Origin: Saprospiraceae bacterium
GTDB taxonomy: Bacteria > Bacteroidota > Bacteroidia > Chitinophagales > Saprospiraceae
DNA length: 64,000 nt
NCBI GenBank assembly: GCA_016717145.1
Contig: JADKGD010000034.1
Coordinates: 19,842-83,841 of the forward strand
Reading direction: 5' to 3'
Shown: piece by piece, positions 17,831 to 27,175 of the stretch
How positions within the stretch are numbered: the first letter of the stretch is position 1
Layout: each line of letters begins with the position of its first letter
The notes under the pieces: model-generated
Seen by the model: only the letters and a program-made list of their open reading frames with translations
What the model was told of the DNA's origin: nothing
The model's database searches: none
Position numbers and translations under genes: made by a program

Positions 17831-18422
17831 TTAATAATACAATTTTCTGTTTTTGATTTCAATTTTTTCATATCACACATTTTTTTGTGGTTCTAATCAC
17901 GGTTTCTACTCGGAGTCCTGTAAAATTGGCTATTTCCTGACGTGTAAAAGGAATCATTGTTTTGTCGTTTTTGAATCCATTGTCAATTTTGTATCGATCC
18001 AAAAATGCCTTAATTCTGTGCTCAGGATTTTGACTGATGACATGCCTTGCAGTTGTAGCCTTATCAAAAATTCTTTTAGCAAAAGCAAAAACCATTTTTT
18101 TTACAATGTCCGGATATTCATCCAAAATTTTCATCAAGCTCTCTTTGGAGAGTTTAATCACGGTACAATTGCTATCAGCCACGGCACATGCAGGATACCT
18201 TTCGTGTACAAAAAGTGGTGGCTCCCCAAAACCATCTCCGGCTATAAAAACTCCTTGTGCAAACTCTTTGCCCTCATCATTGTAATTACACATTCTCACT
18301 TTACCTTCCAATACCTGATAATAAAATCTTGCAGGTTCACCTTCGTAAAAAATAAATTCATTTTTATTATATTTTTTTGCCACCGCACCCCATGTTATTA
18401 ATAAATCGGTTTCAATCTGCAT
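17831..18422 (-). CDS. Crp/Fnr-family transcriptional regulator (3' end frameshifted)
   Basis: The cyclic-nucleotide-binding-like domain occupies about residues 10-120 (NEFIFYEGEPARFYYQVLEGKV, GDGFGEPPLF, PACAVADSNCTVIKL), followed by the dimerisation helix and an HTH (FTRQEIANFTGLRVETVIRTTKK). There is no N-terminal Cys cluster, so it is not an Fe-S FNR; the layout is like DNR/NnrR-type NO sensors, which use haem. As given, the frame ends at TTKKCVI. Restoring one A in the 7-A run near 17882 and one near 17858 gives KKMCDMKKLKIKNRKLYY and a stop at 17831-17833, a normal Crp C-terminus. A copy of its proposed operator lies upstream, suggesting autoregulation. Confidence 0.82.
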
Positions 18423-18520
18423 GACTTAATTTTTTACTTATATGCACCATGCTCCAAAGGTAATAAGTAAAATGTTAACGTCAATCAGTAAATGACATAT
18501 TATTACATATATTATACCCA

Positions 18521-18566
18521 CAAAAGTCTGTTAATAAATGAACATGACTTATGCGTACAATCACAT
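18521..18566 (-). promoter_or_regulatory. Degenerate Crp/Fnr-type box before the crp gene
   Basis: TTATG-CGTACAAT-CACAT (18549-18566) shares its first 15 bases, TTATGCGTACAATCA, with the box before the fasciclin gene; the other half-site is weaker. Read on the minus strand, GACTTTTG (18528-18521) matches the -7 element, with its last G again 36.5 bases from the box centre. The crp start codon is about 100 bases further on. The identical spacing is the reason to assign it to crp rather than to the divergent haloperoxidase gene. Confidence 0.5.
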
Positions 18567-18720
18567 TGCCAGCTTTGTTTTTTATGACACAGTATTTTTG
18601 TTTATTAAAAACTATAAACATGTGCCGGTTAAACATGTAAGTATGCAAACAGTCAGGAAAAAATTATCAAAATTCCTGCATATTTCGTATTTATTTATAA
18701 AAAAATTTGGATATCAAAAT

Positions 18721-18746
18721 AATAGTGGATATATTTGTCCGTTATT
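18721..18746 (+). promoter_or_regulatory. Rrf2/NsrR-like palindromic operator over the haloperoxidase/nod promoter
   Basis: AATAGTGGA-TATATTTG-TCCGTTATT is a 26-bp imperfect palindrome whose spacer is itself a perfect -7 element (TATATTTG, 18730-18737). The start codon of the haloperoxidase-like gene is 24 bases downstream. Nearly identical palindromes occur before two other genes of this region. A protein bound here would block the promoter, which fits a repressor. Confidence 0.65.
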
Positions 18747-18769
18747 ATTAATTACTTAAACATTTTGAT

Positions 18770-20170
18770 ATGAAAACAAAAAATTTTTCACCCCTTTTTA
18801 CGCTCCTTTTGATAGGCGTTTTACTCTTCTTAAATTCTTGTAAAAAAGATATTATAGAAAAAACTGATATTACCCTTAAGACAGTCGATCAATATGACTA
18901 TAAGGTTATTCATGAGTGGAATACAGTTTGGCTTGAGATAGAAAGATATGCCGCCGGGTATCGCCCCGGACCTGTCTCCAATTCATTGGGCTACGTTGGT
19001 CTGGCATCATATGAAGCTTGCATCTCCGGTATGCCGGAATATGCTTCATTAGCTGCAATATACCCAGGACTGGATGTTCCTAAAGTTAATACAAATCTGG
19101 AGTATCACTGGCCTACTGTTACTAATGCAGTAAATAATTATTTATTCAGCCGGCTATTCCCGGAAGTAGATCCTGTTCAATTTAATAAAATAAGAACACT
19201 GGCTGAGAAGAATGAAAAACAATTTCAGAATGAGACCAGCCAGGAAATTTTTACCAGATCAAAGATTCATGGTGAAAGTGTTGGTGCAGCTTTTTGGGAA
19301 TGGATGAAAACGGATGTTGCTACTTTTGATAAGTACAAAAATGTATTTGAAGACTATAGCTGGCAAGATCATTTTAAAAATGACGGAGACTGGGTAGCTA
19401 CTTATCCCGGTGCAGGTAAAGGCATGTTTCCATATTGGGGTAAAGGTCGTACAATGGCAATTTCAGCGGATCAGAAAATATGCAGACCATTCGTAAGTTA
19501 TGCACCATTCAGTGAGGATACCAAGTCAGGATTTTATGCTCAGGCTGTAGAAGTAATGGCGCAGAACATACCTTCTCTTTCATATCAGACAGAATGGTTG
19601 GGTGAGTTCTGGAGTGATGATTTACTTGGATTGACATTCAGCCCGCCATCAAGATGGATTGCTATAGCTGATCAAGTGTATATAAACGAAAATGCAAATC
19701 TTGAGGAAGCAATATTAGCCAATGCCAAAGTAGGCATAGCTTTACACGATGCCGGCATAGGTTGCTGGAATTCGAAGTACTATTATAATCTTGAGAGACC
19801 ACAAACTTATATTAACAGGCTAATCGACCCTAGCTGGAAACCAAACCTTGACAACCCACTTACAGGTGATGAGGGCATAACTCCATCATTTCCGGCATAC
19901 CCATCAGGGCATGCTACTTTTGGTGCTTCCGCTGCTGAAGCATTAGCCAGTGTTTTTGGTTACAATTATGGTATGACTGATAATTGTCATAAAAACCGAT
20001 CAGAATTCAGTGGCTATCCACGTACATTTTCGAGTTTTTATGAAATGGCTCAAGAGACTGCCTGGTCAAGAGTTCCATTAGGTGTACACTTCAGAATGGA
20101 TGCCGAAGAAGGTGTCAGATATGGCACAGAAATAGGCAGGGCTGTCAATAACCTGCCTTGGAAAAAATAA
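18770..20170 (+). CDS. Vanadium-dependent haloperoxidase-like lipoprotein (PAP2 superfamily)
   Basis: A 466-residue lipoprotein (LFLNSCKKD, Cys near residue 24). The C-terminal half has the vanadate/phosphate-binding motifs of the VHPO/PAP2 fold: KYYYNLERPQTYI (Lys/Arg site), SFPAYPSGHATFG near residue 378, and SRVPLGVHFRMDAEEG near residue 433. Relatives oxidise halides with H2O2 or act as acid phosphatases; the substrate here is unknown. It lies between an NsrR-like palindrome and the Nod-like gene 211 bases downstream on the same strand, so co-regulation with NO metabolism is likely. It is probably periplasmic or surface-attached. Confidence 0.82.
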   Translation: MKTKNFSPLFTLLLIGVLLFLNSCKKDIIEKTDITLKTVDQYDYKVIHEWNTVWLEIERYAAGYRPGPVSNSLGYVGLASYEACISGMPEYASLAAIYPGLDVPKVNTNLEYHWPTVTNAVNNYLFSRLFPEVDPVQFNKIRTLAEKNEKQFQNETSQEIFTRSKIHGESVGAAFWEWMKTDVATFDKYKNVFEDYSWQDHFKNDGDWVATYPGAGKGMFPYWGKGRTMAISADQKICRPFVSYAPFSEDTKSGFYAQAVEVMAQNIPSLSYQTEWLGEFWSDDLLGLTFSPPSRWIAIADQVYINENANLEEAILANAKVGIALHDAGIGCWNSKYYYNLERPQTYINRLIDPSWKPNLDNPLTGDEGITPSFPAYPSGHATFGASAAEALASVFGYNYGMTDNCHKNRSEFSGYPRTFSSFYEMAQETAWSRVPLGVHFRMDAEEGVRYGTEIGRAVNNLPWKK

Positions 20171-20380
20171 AGGTAACAATGTATCAGAACCCTATTATGG
20201 GGTAATATTCTATTCCATAATTCGGTTAAAAAAACTATGGAAAAAACTTCATTTTTCTTCTAAAAACAATAACCAGAAGTTCCTTTAATATTGCATCACT
20301 CATCGTTGTGTTGCCAAAACTTCCTATGCCCTCGAATCCCGAAATGTAATGTCTTTATTTCATTATTTAAACTAAAAAAC

Positions 20381-22759
20381 ATGGACAATCAAAACAACAG
20401 CTCAAAAAGTATGAGCTACATTATGAATACTAAAAATTGGTGGGGTCCTCTGACATTCATACTTATTATCAGTTTGCTTGGTGTAGGAATGATTGGATAT
20501 CAGACTTATATCGATGCGCCTCCAATGTCTGGATTTAAGGATGATAAAAACAATGTAATTTTTGACCAGCAAACTATAGAACGTGGACAGGAAGTATTTC
20601 ATAAATATGCTTTAATGGAATATGGCAGTTTTTTTGGTGATGGCGCACAACGTGGCCCTGATTATACAGCTGAGGCGCTGCATCAGATTACTTTATTTAT
20701 GAACGACTTCTATATCAGTGAGTTCAACACTTTAAAAGGTGTTATGCCCGATCAATATGAAATTAAACAAATCAATGAAAAGGTAAAACAAGAGCTGAAA
20801 GTAAACCGCTGGGACAAAGTATCAGGGCTTGTTGTATTAAGTCCTTCACAAATATATGCCTATGGAAAATTACAAAACTATTATAATAATGTATTTTTTA
20901 ATAATAAAGGTGGTAAAGGATCTCTACCTTCAGAATATATTAAAGATCCGAAAGATGTTGAAAATTTAAGTTCCTTTTTTTACTGGGGTGCCTGGGTTTG
21001 TGTTGCTGAAAGGCCTGGAGCAAACTATAGTTATACACACAACTGGCCTTTTGATCCTCTTGCTGGAAATTCACCAACTTCACCTGTAATTTTATGGAGT
21101 GTTTTGGGGTTGTTGGCTTTTGTACTGATGTGTGGTATTGTATTGTACTTCATTGGACAATACAATCAACTTCCAAATAAATTCTTTAAACCTGCTACAA
21201 AAGATTTATTCTCTGTTGAAAGAGTGAACGCTTTTGCACCAACTCCTACACAAAAAGCAACTTATAAATTCTTTTTTGTAGCTATTTTATTATTTTTTAT
21301 TCAGGTATCCAGCGGTTTGATCACTATAAATGATTTTGTAAATTGGCTTGGTTTTTTTGGAATAGAAATTAATGATAGCTTTCCGGTCACAATATCCAGG
21401 AGCTGGCACCTTATGTTATCCTTATACTGGATTTCTACCTGCTGGATTGCATCATCTATTTTTATTCTGCCGATCTTAGCGAAAAAGGAAATACCAGGAC
21501 AATTGACGTTAATCAATACCTTATTCGTAATGCTTTTTGTACTTGTAGGTGGTTCACTTACCGGTATGGTTTTAGGTCCGTTAGGATTGATGGGAGAATG
21601 GTGGTATTGGTTGGGACATCAGGGTTGGGAGTTTGTGGATTTTGGTAAAGGGTTTCAGGTATTATTAATGGGCATATTTGTGCTCTGGATGATTGTTGTT
21701 TATCGAGGTATTAAACCAGCACTTATTAAAAAAGAACCATGGAATCTTCCCAATTGGATCTTATATTCCGTGATAGGTATTCCACTATTATTTTTATCAG
21801 GCTTCGTTGCCAAACCTGAAACAAACTTTGTTATCGCTGACTTTTGGAGATGGATGGTAATACATATGTGGGTGGAAGCATTTTTTGAAGTATTTATAAC
21901 AGTGATAGTGAGTTATTTGATGGTGCTAATGGGCCTTGTCAGCAGACAGGCAGCCATTCGGGTTGTCTATTTTGCAACGATACTGTTTTTGGGCACGGGA
22001 TTACTGGGCATTTCGCACAATTTCTACTGGAATGCCAAACCAGTCGCTACAATGGCGCTAGGTAGTGTATTCTCAACGCTACAGTTTGTGCCATTGATCC
22101 TTCTAACTGTTGAAGCATGGAGATTTAAAAATATGCCCAAAATGGCAGTTGGAAATATAGAACATAAAAGTCTGGGAAATTTCGGATTCCCTGAAGTCTT
22201 CCTCTTTCTTATAGCGGTCAATTTCTGGAATTTTTTTGGTGCCGGAGTATTGGGCATCATCATAAATCTGCCTATCATGAATTACTTTGAGCATGGAACA
22301 TACCTAACTGTCAATCACGCTCATGCCGCTTTGATGGGCGTTTACGGTAATATTTCTCTTGCCGCACTACTTTTTGCATCCAGGCTTATGATAAAGGAGC
22401 AATTTTGGAATAAAAAAGTGGTCAACTTTTCTTTCTGGTCAATCAACATAGGTCTTATGTTGATGGTTGTTCTGGATCTTTTTCCTGCCGGTTCAATTCA
22501 ATTCAAAGCAGTTGTCGAACAGGGGCTTTGGTACGGACGTTCTCATGAATTCATAGATAATGGTATATTTAATAAACTAACTTGGATGAGAGGCATTGGT
22601 GCTTCTGTATTTTTCTTTGGCGGAGTTTTGCCATTGACATGGTTTATTATTTCCAGAATAAAGTCTCTTAAGCCAACGGTGAACGCAATAGAAGAAATGG
22701 ATCCGACCTATCCGAGCACTATTGAAAAAGAAATTTTTGAACCAGAGGAAGTGTCATGA
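20381..22759 (+). CDS. nod: qNOR-family haem-copper enzyme, probable nitric oxide dismutase (Nod-like)
   Basis: This 792-residue membrane protein has the qNOR architecture: one N-terminal helix, a large periplasmic domain (GSFFGDGAQRGPDYTAEALH), then twelve or more helices. Haem ligands are present (SRSWHLMLSLYW; VNHAHAALMG). Of the FeB ligands of qNOR, His495, Glu499 (IHMWVEAFFEVF) and His546 are kept. The third His is Asn547 (GISHNFYW) and the conserved Glu 21 residues later is Gln568 (STLQFVPL). The quinol-site motif LTAHYxxE of qNOR is replaced by LITINDFV. These are the substitutions described for NO dismutase, which is proposed to convert 2 NO to N2 and O2 without quinol. ATG 20381 is chosen because it starts at the first helix; the frame is open 30 codons further upstream. 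Biochemical function is inference. Confidence 0.85.
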   Translation: MDNQNNSSKSMSYIMNTKNWWGPLTFILIISLLGVGMIGYQTYIDAPPMSGFKDDKNNVIFDQQTIERGQEVFHKYALMEYGSFFGDGAQRGPDYTAEALHQITLFMNDFYISEFNTLKGVMPDQYEIKQINEKVKQELKVNRWDKVSGLVVLSPSQIYAYGKLQNYYNNVFFNNKGGKGSLPSEYIKDPKDVENLSSFFYWGAWVCVAERPGANYSYTHNWPFDPLAGNSPTSPVILWSVLGLLAFVLMCGIVLYFIGQYNQLPNKFFKPATKDLFSVERVNAFAPTPTQKATYKFFFVAILLFFIQVSSGLITINDFVNWLGFFGIEINDSFPVTISRSWHLMLSLYWISTCWIASSIFILPILAKKEIPGQLTLINTLFVMLFVLVGGSLTGMVLGPLGLMGEWWYWLGHQGWEFVDFGKGFQVLLMGIFVLWMIVVYRGIKPALIKKEPWNLPNWILYSVIGIPLLFLSGFVAKPETNFVIADFWRWMVIHMWVEAFFEVFITVIVSYLMVLMGLVSRQAAIRVVYFATILFLGTGLLGISHNFYWNAKPVATMALGSVFSTLQFVPLILLTVEAWRFKNMPKMAVGNIEHKSLGNFGFPEVFLFLIAVNFWNFFGAGVLGIIINLPIMNYFEHGTYLTVNHAHAALMGVYGNISLAALLFASRLMIKEQFWNKKVVNFSFWSINIGLMLMVVLDLFPAGSIQFKAVVEQGLWYGRSHEFIDNGIFNKLTWMRGIGASVFFFGGVLPLTWFIISRIKSLKPTVNAIEEMDPTYPSTIEKEIFEPEEVS

Positions 22760-22782
22760 TTTTATAATTATTGATTGTTTAT

Positions 22783-22817
22783 AAGTGCCAGTATACCAAT
22801 TATATTGGCACTTTTTT
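22783..22817 (+). terminator. Intrinsic terminator of nod
   Basis: AAGTGCCA (22783-22790) pairs with TGGCACTT (22806-22813) over a 15-base loop and runs into six T. It is 24 bases after the stop codon. Confidence 0.85.
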
Positions 22818-22873
22818 ATGCTGCAAACCAAACAAAATGAATGCCATTCTATTCAATTTAATTTTAAATATTT

Positions 22874-23587
22874 TTATCTGAAAATAATTTCCAAATTATT
22901 TTTTGACATATCATTTAGTTCATTTCCAAACCATGATTCACCCGGATTTCCAAGGGATGCTTTGTCATTGCAAAAATGTTGCAAAAAATAAATTCCTTTA
23001 TAACCTAGTTTATATAACGTTTCAGCCATTGATTCTATATCCTGCAGACCCAATAAAGAAGAGTGCACAGTGGTTCTGACTTCAAAATTGACCCCAGAAT
23101 TGTTAAGAATTTTTAGGGATTCTTCAAACTGTGGATAAAAATTTGACAAAGTAATGGTTTCAAATTTATATGAAGTAGCTTTAAAATCAAGAGAAACGTA
23201 ATCAATCAGGGATTTTTCGATCAGACTTTTGAGCATAAGCGGTCTGCTTCCATTGGTATCAATCTTCACCAAAAACCCCATATCTTTTAGAGCTTTAACA
23301 ATGTCCAAAACAGAATCATGAAGAAGGCATTCACCCCCACTTAATACCACAGCATCAAGTAAGTGCTTCCGGCTTTCAAGAAAACCGCTAATATCAACAA
23401 AAGAGAGCCTGCCCTTACCTAAAACAATTTCTGGATTATAACAATACACACAACGCATATTACAACCTGAAAACCAAATAATACAAGAGGTTTTATCAGG
23501 ATAATCCAATACTGTAAATGGTGTTATACTATAAATGGACTTCTTGCTCAGTGTGCTGCTTGAAGTATGTGCGCTGTTTATGTTCAC
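22874..23587 (-). CDS. nrdG: Anaerobic ribonucleotide reductase activating enzyme (radical SAM)
   Basis: NrdG uses a 4Fe-4S cluster and SAM to generate the glycyl radical on NrdD. The 237-residue protein has the C-x3-C-x2-C radical-SAM motif GCNMRCVYC (Cys42, Cys46, Cys49), followed by AVVLSGGECLLH (SAM-binding GGE), and KIDTNGS. It resembles the NrdG2-type activase (ITPFTVLDYPDKTSCIIWFSGC split across the motif). The chosen start overlaps the end of nrdD by 59 bases; a later start would truncate the fold only slightly. It forms an operon with nrdD and ric. Confidence 0.9.
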   Translation of the reverse strand: MNINSAHTSSSTLSKKSIYSITPFTVLDYPDKTSCIIWFSGCNMRCVYCYNPEIVLGKGRLSFVDISGFLESRKHLLDAVVLSGGECLLHDSVLDIVKALKDMGFLVKIDTNGSRPLMLKSLIEKSLIDYVSLDFKATSYKFETITLSNFYPQFEESLKILNNSGVNFEVRTTVHSSLLGLQDIESMAETLYKLGYKGIYFLQHFCNDKASLGNPGESWFGNELNDMSKNNLEIIFR

Positions 23588-25808
23588 CTTTTTTTCCGAT
23601 GTTAAATGTTTCTACAGGTCTGTGATAACCCATTACACGGGTATAGACAAGACACTTTGTTCTTTTTTCAAGTATTGTTTTCAATACCAAATCACACTTT
23701 GTCGAATTCATATTTTTGCGTATTTATTTGTTCCATTAATATTTGATCGCATTTGGGACAGTATTCATGCTCCCCATTAAGATAACCATGTAGATGACAT
23801 ATACTGAACACCGGTGTCAATGTAATATACGGCAACCTGAAATTGGTTATCACTTTTTTAATAAAGTTTCGGCAAGCTTCAGGGCTACTAATTTTTTCGC
23901 TCATGTACAGATGTAGAACTGTGCCCCCAGTATATTTACACTGCAGCTTATCTTGTAGCAAAAGGGCTTCAAACGGATCTTCCGTATAATCTACAGGCAG
24001 CTGTGAACTATTTGTGTAATATATATTCTGACCCGATCCAGCTTGTATGATATCATCAAATCTCTTTTTATCCTCTTTTGCAAATCGATAGGTAGTACCT
24101 TCAGCCGGAGTAGCTTCCAGATTGTAAAGATTACCGGTAGCTTCTTGATATTGTCGCAATTTTTGGCGGATTATATCGAGTATTTCTTCTGCAAAGGAAA
24201 TACCACAAAGTGTACTTATGTCTTCTTTACCTGAGCTAAAATTCAGGATCATTTCATTGATGCCGTTGACACCAATCGTAGAAAAATGATTGTTGAATCC
24301 AGGTAAATAACGCTTTGTATACGGATAAAGTCCTTCGACAAACATCTTTTGAACAAAAACCCTCTTTTTTCAAGTGTTGACGAAGCTATATCAAGTAGCT
24401 TATCCAGGTTCTGAAAAAGTTTATTTTTGTCCCCTTTGTTAAGATAGCCCAATCTAGCCATATTGATGGTAACGACTCCAATACTTCCAGTCATTTCTGC
24501 ACTTCCAAAAAGGCCATTTCCACGTTTGAGCAATTCTCTTAAATCCAGTTGCAAACGACAACACATACTTCTAACTGCGTTCGGTTTATATGCTTCTTCA
24601 TTAGCTATTTTATTGCCTTCATTATCTAAAATGTACTGACTACCCACAAAATTCTGGAAATAAGAAGACCCTATTCGAGCAGTATTTTCAAAAAGAATTT
24701 CTGTATTTTCGCCGTACCAATCGAAGTCTTCAGTGATATTGACAGTGGGTATAGGAAAAGTGAATGGCTGTCCATTGGAATCGCCTTCTGTCATTACCTG
24801 ATAAAATGCTTTGTTTATCATATTCATCTCTGATTGAAAATGTGCATAGCACATTTCTGTCAGGCATTGTACCCCATAAGATGTAGCTCTTTCTTTTAAA
24901 GTCTCGTTTTCCAGATTCTCAAAAAGATGTCTGTCATTTCTGGCCGGGAATTGACCTTTGAGATCTTCCGGAACTACCCAATCAAGGGTAATATTGGTAA
25001 ATGGAGACTGACCCCATCTCGCCGGAACATTCAGATTATAGACAAAACTCCTGATTGCTTTTTCCACCTCAGTATAGCTAAGATCATCCTTGAATATATA
25101 AGGTGCCAAATAGGTATCAAAAGAACTGAATGCCTGAGCTCCGGCCCATTCGGATTGCAGTATACCCAGAAAATTAGCCATTTGTCCGAGAGCTTCTCTG
25201 AAGTGATTAGGAGGGCGACTTTCTACTCTACCTCTCACACCATTAAACCCCTCATTTAAAAGCGCTCGAAGACTCCATCCTGCACAATAACCTGTGAGAC
25301 AATCCAGATCATGGATATGAATATCACCATTACGATGGGCATGTCCTTCTTCTTCGTCATATATTTTATCCAGCCAGAAATTTGCTATGATTTTTCCAGA
25401 AACATTATTAACAAGCCCTGCATTGGAATATGATGTATTGGCATTTGCATGTATTCTCCAGTCGGTATTCTTTATATACTCTTCCACAGTCTGAGTACTA
25501 TCAATATATGTTGTGTTTTCATTAATTCCCGCCATGTTTTCCCGCTGCAGTTTTCTTGTATGCCTATACAGCATAAAGCTTTTTAATACAGAAAAATAGT
25601 CCATTTCAAATAAAACTTTTTCAATTGTGTCCTGAATTTCTTCCACTGAAACTACGCTTTTTGACCCAATTGAAAGGATTACATTTTGAAATATTATATT
25701 ATGGACATCTACAGATACACTTGCAAATGCTTTTTGAATGGCGTCCTTGATTTTATAAGCTTCAAATTGTTTGTAGTCCCCGTTTCGCTTAATGACAAAT
25801 TGTTCCAT
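23529..25808 (-). CDS. nrdD: Anaerobic ribonucleoside-triphosphate reductase (frameshifted twice)
   Basis: NrdD reduces NTPs to dNTPs without oxygen. An ATP-cone lies at residues 1-90 (FVIKRNGDYKQFEAYKIKDAI). The catalytic domain follows (HIHDLDCLTGYCAGWSL; NLNVPARWGQSPFTNITLDW). A C-terminal Zn motif contains EYCPKCDQI. The glycyl-radical motif YTRVMGYHRPVETFN is near the end. Three frames must be joined. Restoring one A to a 6-A run near 24355 links the first two (EKKRVFVQKMFVEGLYPY). A second indel near 23700 links the Zn region to the radical tail. Joined, it is about 750 residues, normal for NrdD. All hallmark residues are kept, so it is probably functional in the cell. Confidence 0.9.
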
Positions 25809-25814
25809 AATACT

Positions 25815-26549
25815 TCAATTCTGCTGATGTATGATACTTTGCTCAAACGTTATGGCTCCGGGAAACAAAATGTTGTTTTCAAGGTGGATATGCGCGTGTA
25901 GTTTTTCTTCAAATTCCTTTAACATGGCATAAACTACCATATAGGTATTACATGCTTTTGCCGGTGGTGTATAGTCGTTTGATAACGAAGCTATCATTTT
26001 ATATCTGTCGCCTTCAGTACTGTGTTCTTCCATCATCATGTGTATTGGATTTTTGACACTTCCAAACATCGGTGGCTGAAAAGAAAACCCTCTTTCTTCA
26101 TTTTCAACCATTTTCCTGATGTATGGAAAAAGGATTTGTTCTTCCTTTGCCATATGTTGTAATAAATCTTCAGAAGAAGCATTGAAAATCTCTTGGATTT
26201 TATACAATTCATTATCATCGCGTCCGTGAACATCACAAACTTTATTCAGGTACTCCTTTATGACAGGTACCTTGTGCTCAATATAACGGTGATACGTTTT
26301 TTCAATATAGTCTGTGAGTAAATCAAGAGGCCAGGATTTGAATTGAGTATCCAAATCTACAACTTCACTAGTGACTTTTTCAAGATCTTCAATTAGTTTT
26401 TCCAAATCAATATCATCAGTCTTCTTAAGATCAATTAAGGTACGGTTACCATTACAACAAAAGTCTACTTTGTACGTCTTAAAAACTTGAGCTGTTTTAT
26501 AATTATTAGCCACTAGTTCACCTATGACTGAATGAAGGTTAATATTCAT
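25815..26549 (-). CDS. ric: Di-iron Fe-S cluster repair protein RIC/ScdA
   Basis: RIC repairs iron-sulfur clusters damaged by NO or oxidants. The 244-residue protein has the N-terminal ScdA domain (SVIGELVANNYKTAQVFKTYKVDFCCNG, with the Cys-Cys pair) and a haemerythrin-like four-helix domain with ligands in TYHRYIEHKVP, HMAKEEQILFPYI, MMEEHSTEGD and HAHIHLENNILFPGA. It begins the operon portion ric-nrdD-nrdG (6-base gap to nrdD) and follows the outer-membrane-like gene by 45 bases. The upstream palindrome before that gene likely controls all four. Confidence 0.93.
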   Translation of the reverse strand: MNINLHSVIGELVANNYKTAQVFKTYKVDFCCNGNRTLIDLKKTDDIDLEKLIEDLEKVTSEVVDLDTQFKSWPLDLLTDYIEKTYHRYIEHKVPVIKEYLNKVCDVHGRDDNELYKIQEIFNASSEDLLQHMAKEEQILFPYIRKMVENEERGFSFQPPMFGSVKNPIHMMMEEHSTEGDRYKMIASLSNDYTPPAKACNTYMVVYAMLKEFEEKLHAHIHLENNILFPGAITFEQSIIHQQN

Positions 26550-26594
26550 GATTGATTTTTTAATATATGAATAAAAATTTAAATTTCTGAAGGA

Positions 26595-27134
26595 TTAAAA
26601 TCCAAGGCCCAAGTGGATTCCTCCGAGTTGTGTATACCCCGAATTTTTATTAGGACCAAAACGTCCTGGTGCAACAAGCTCAATAAAAAAAGTATACCCA
26701 TTTTTATTTTTAAAAGCTTTATTGATTAATGGGGTAAACCCAAACTGGCCTTCTCCTATTTCAAAAGCGGCTCTGAGGCCAAATGTCCAACCATTATTCA
26801 AAGGGTATAAAATACCCGGATGATATAATAAATGTATTTTATATGGTCGGTCTGAAAATAAATAAGGATTAATAAATGGCACAAGTTCCAAATCAATTTT
26901 GGCCTTACCCGGTGTATTTAAGGTTATACCGAAAGGAAAACCAATAGTATAATTACTGTTTCTGTCAAAAAAAACAGTTTCACCTTTATTATGCGCAAAA
27001 AACAACTGAACAACGCCGATATGATATCCAGCTACTTTAGGGATTAATGCCTGTTTGTTGCCTAAAGTATCCTGTGCATTTCCTTGCGGAAAAAGGCAAA
27101 ATATTAAAATAGTAATAAAAGTAAATTTATACAT
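26595..27134 (-). CDS. Outer-membrane-barrel-like protein of unknown function
   Basis: A 179-residue protein with a signal peptide (MYKFTFITILIFCLFPQGNAQ) and alternating-residue strands ending in a terminal strand GGIHLGLGF, which looks like a small outer-membrane beta-barrel. Motifs such as YHIGVVQLFFAHNKGET and TIGFPFGITLNTPGKAKIDLEL (split) are visible; no family is recognised. It is the first gene of the ric-nrdD-nrdG operon and directly follows an NsrR-like palindrome, so it is probably induced by NO. A porin- or surface-type role is possible but unsupported. Confidence 0.6.
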   Translation of the reverse strand: MYKFTFITILIFCLFPQGNAQDTLGNKQALIPKVAGYHIGVVQLFFAHNKGETVFFDRNSNYTIGFPFGITLNTPGKAKIDLELVPFINPYLFSDRPYKIHLLYHPGILYPLNNGWTFGLRAAFEIGEGQFGFTPLINKAFKNKNGYTFFIELVAPGRFGPNKNSGYTQLGGIHLGLGF

Positions 27135-27175
27135 ATGACGATTTTATTTATTGTCTTTATAAATGATAATCAGTG

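Noticed and set aside
18538..18759. 73-codon plus-strand open frame in the crp-haloperoxidase intergenic region
   Set aside because: It runs through the regulatory palindromes and shows no coding character.
20196..20224. ATTATGG...CCATAAT inverted repeat before nod as an operator
   Set aside because: Arms are 7 bp with a 14-base spacer and do not match either palindrome class; may be chance.
20381..22759. Plain annotation as quinol nitric oxide reductase (norZ)
   Set aside because: The fold fits, but Asn at the third FeB-His position, Gln at the active-site Glu position and the missing quinol His/Glu argue for a Nod-type enzyme.
23529..23711. Separate small gene downstream of nrdD, or TGA recoding there
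   Set aside because: The peptide YTRVMGYHRPVE is the NrdD glycyl-radical tail, so it is the end of nrdD after an indel.
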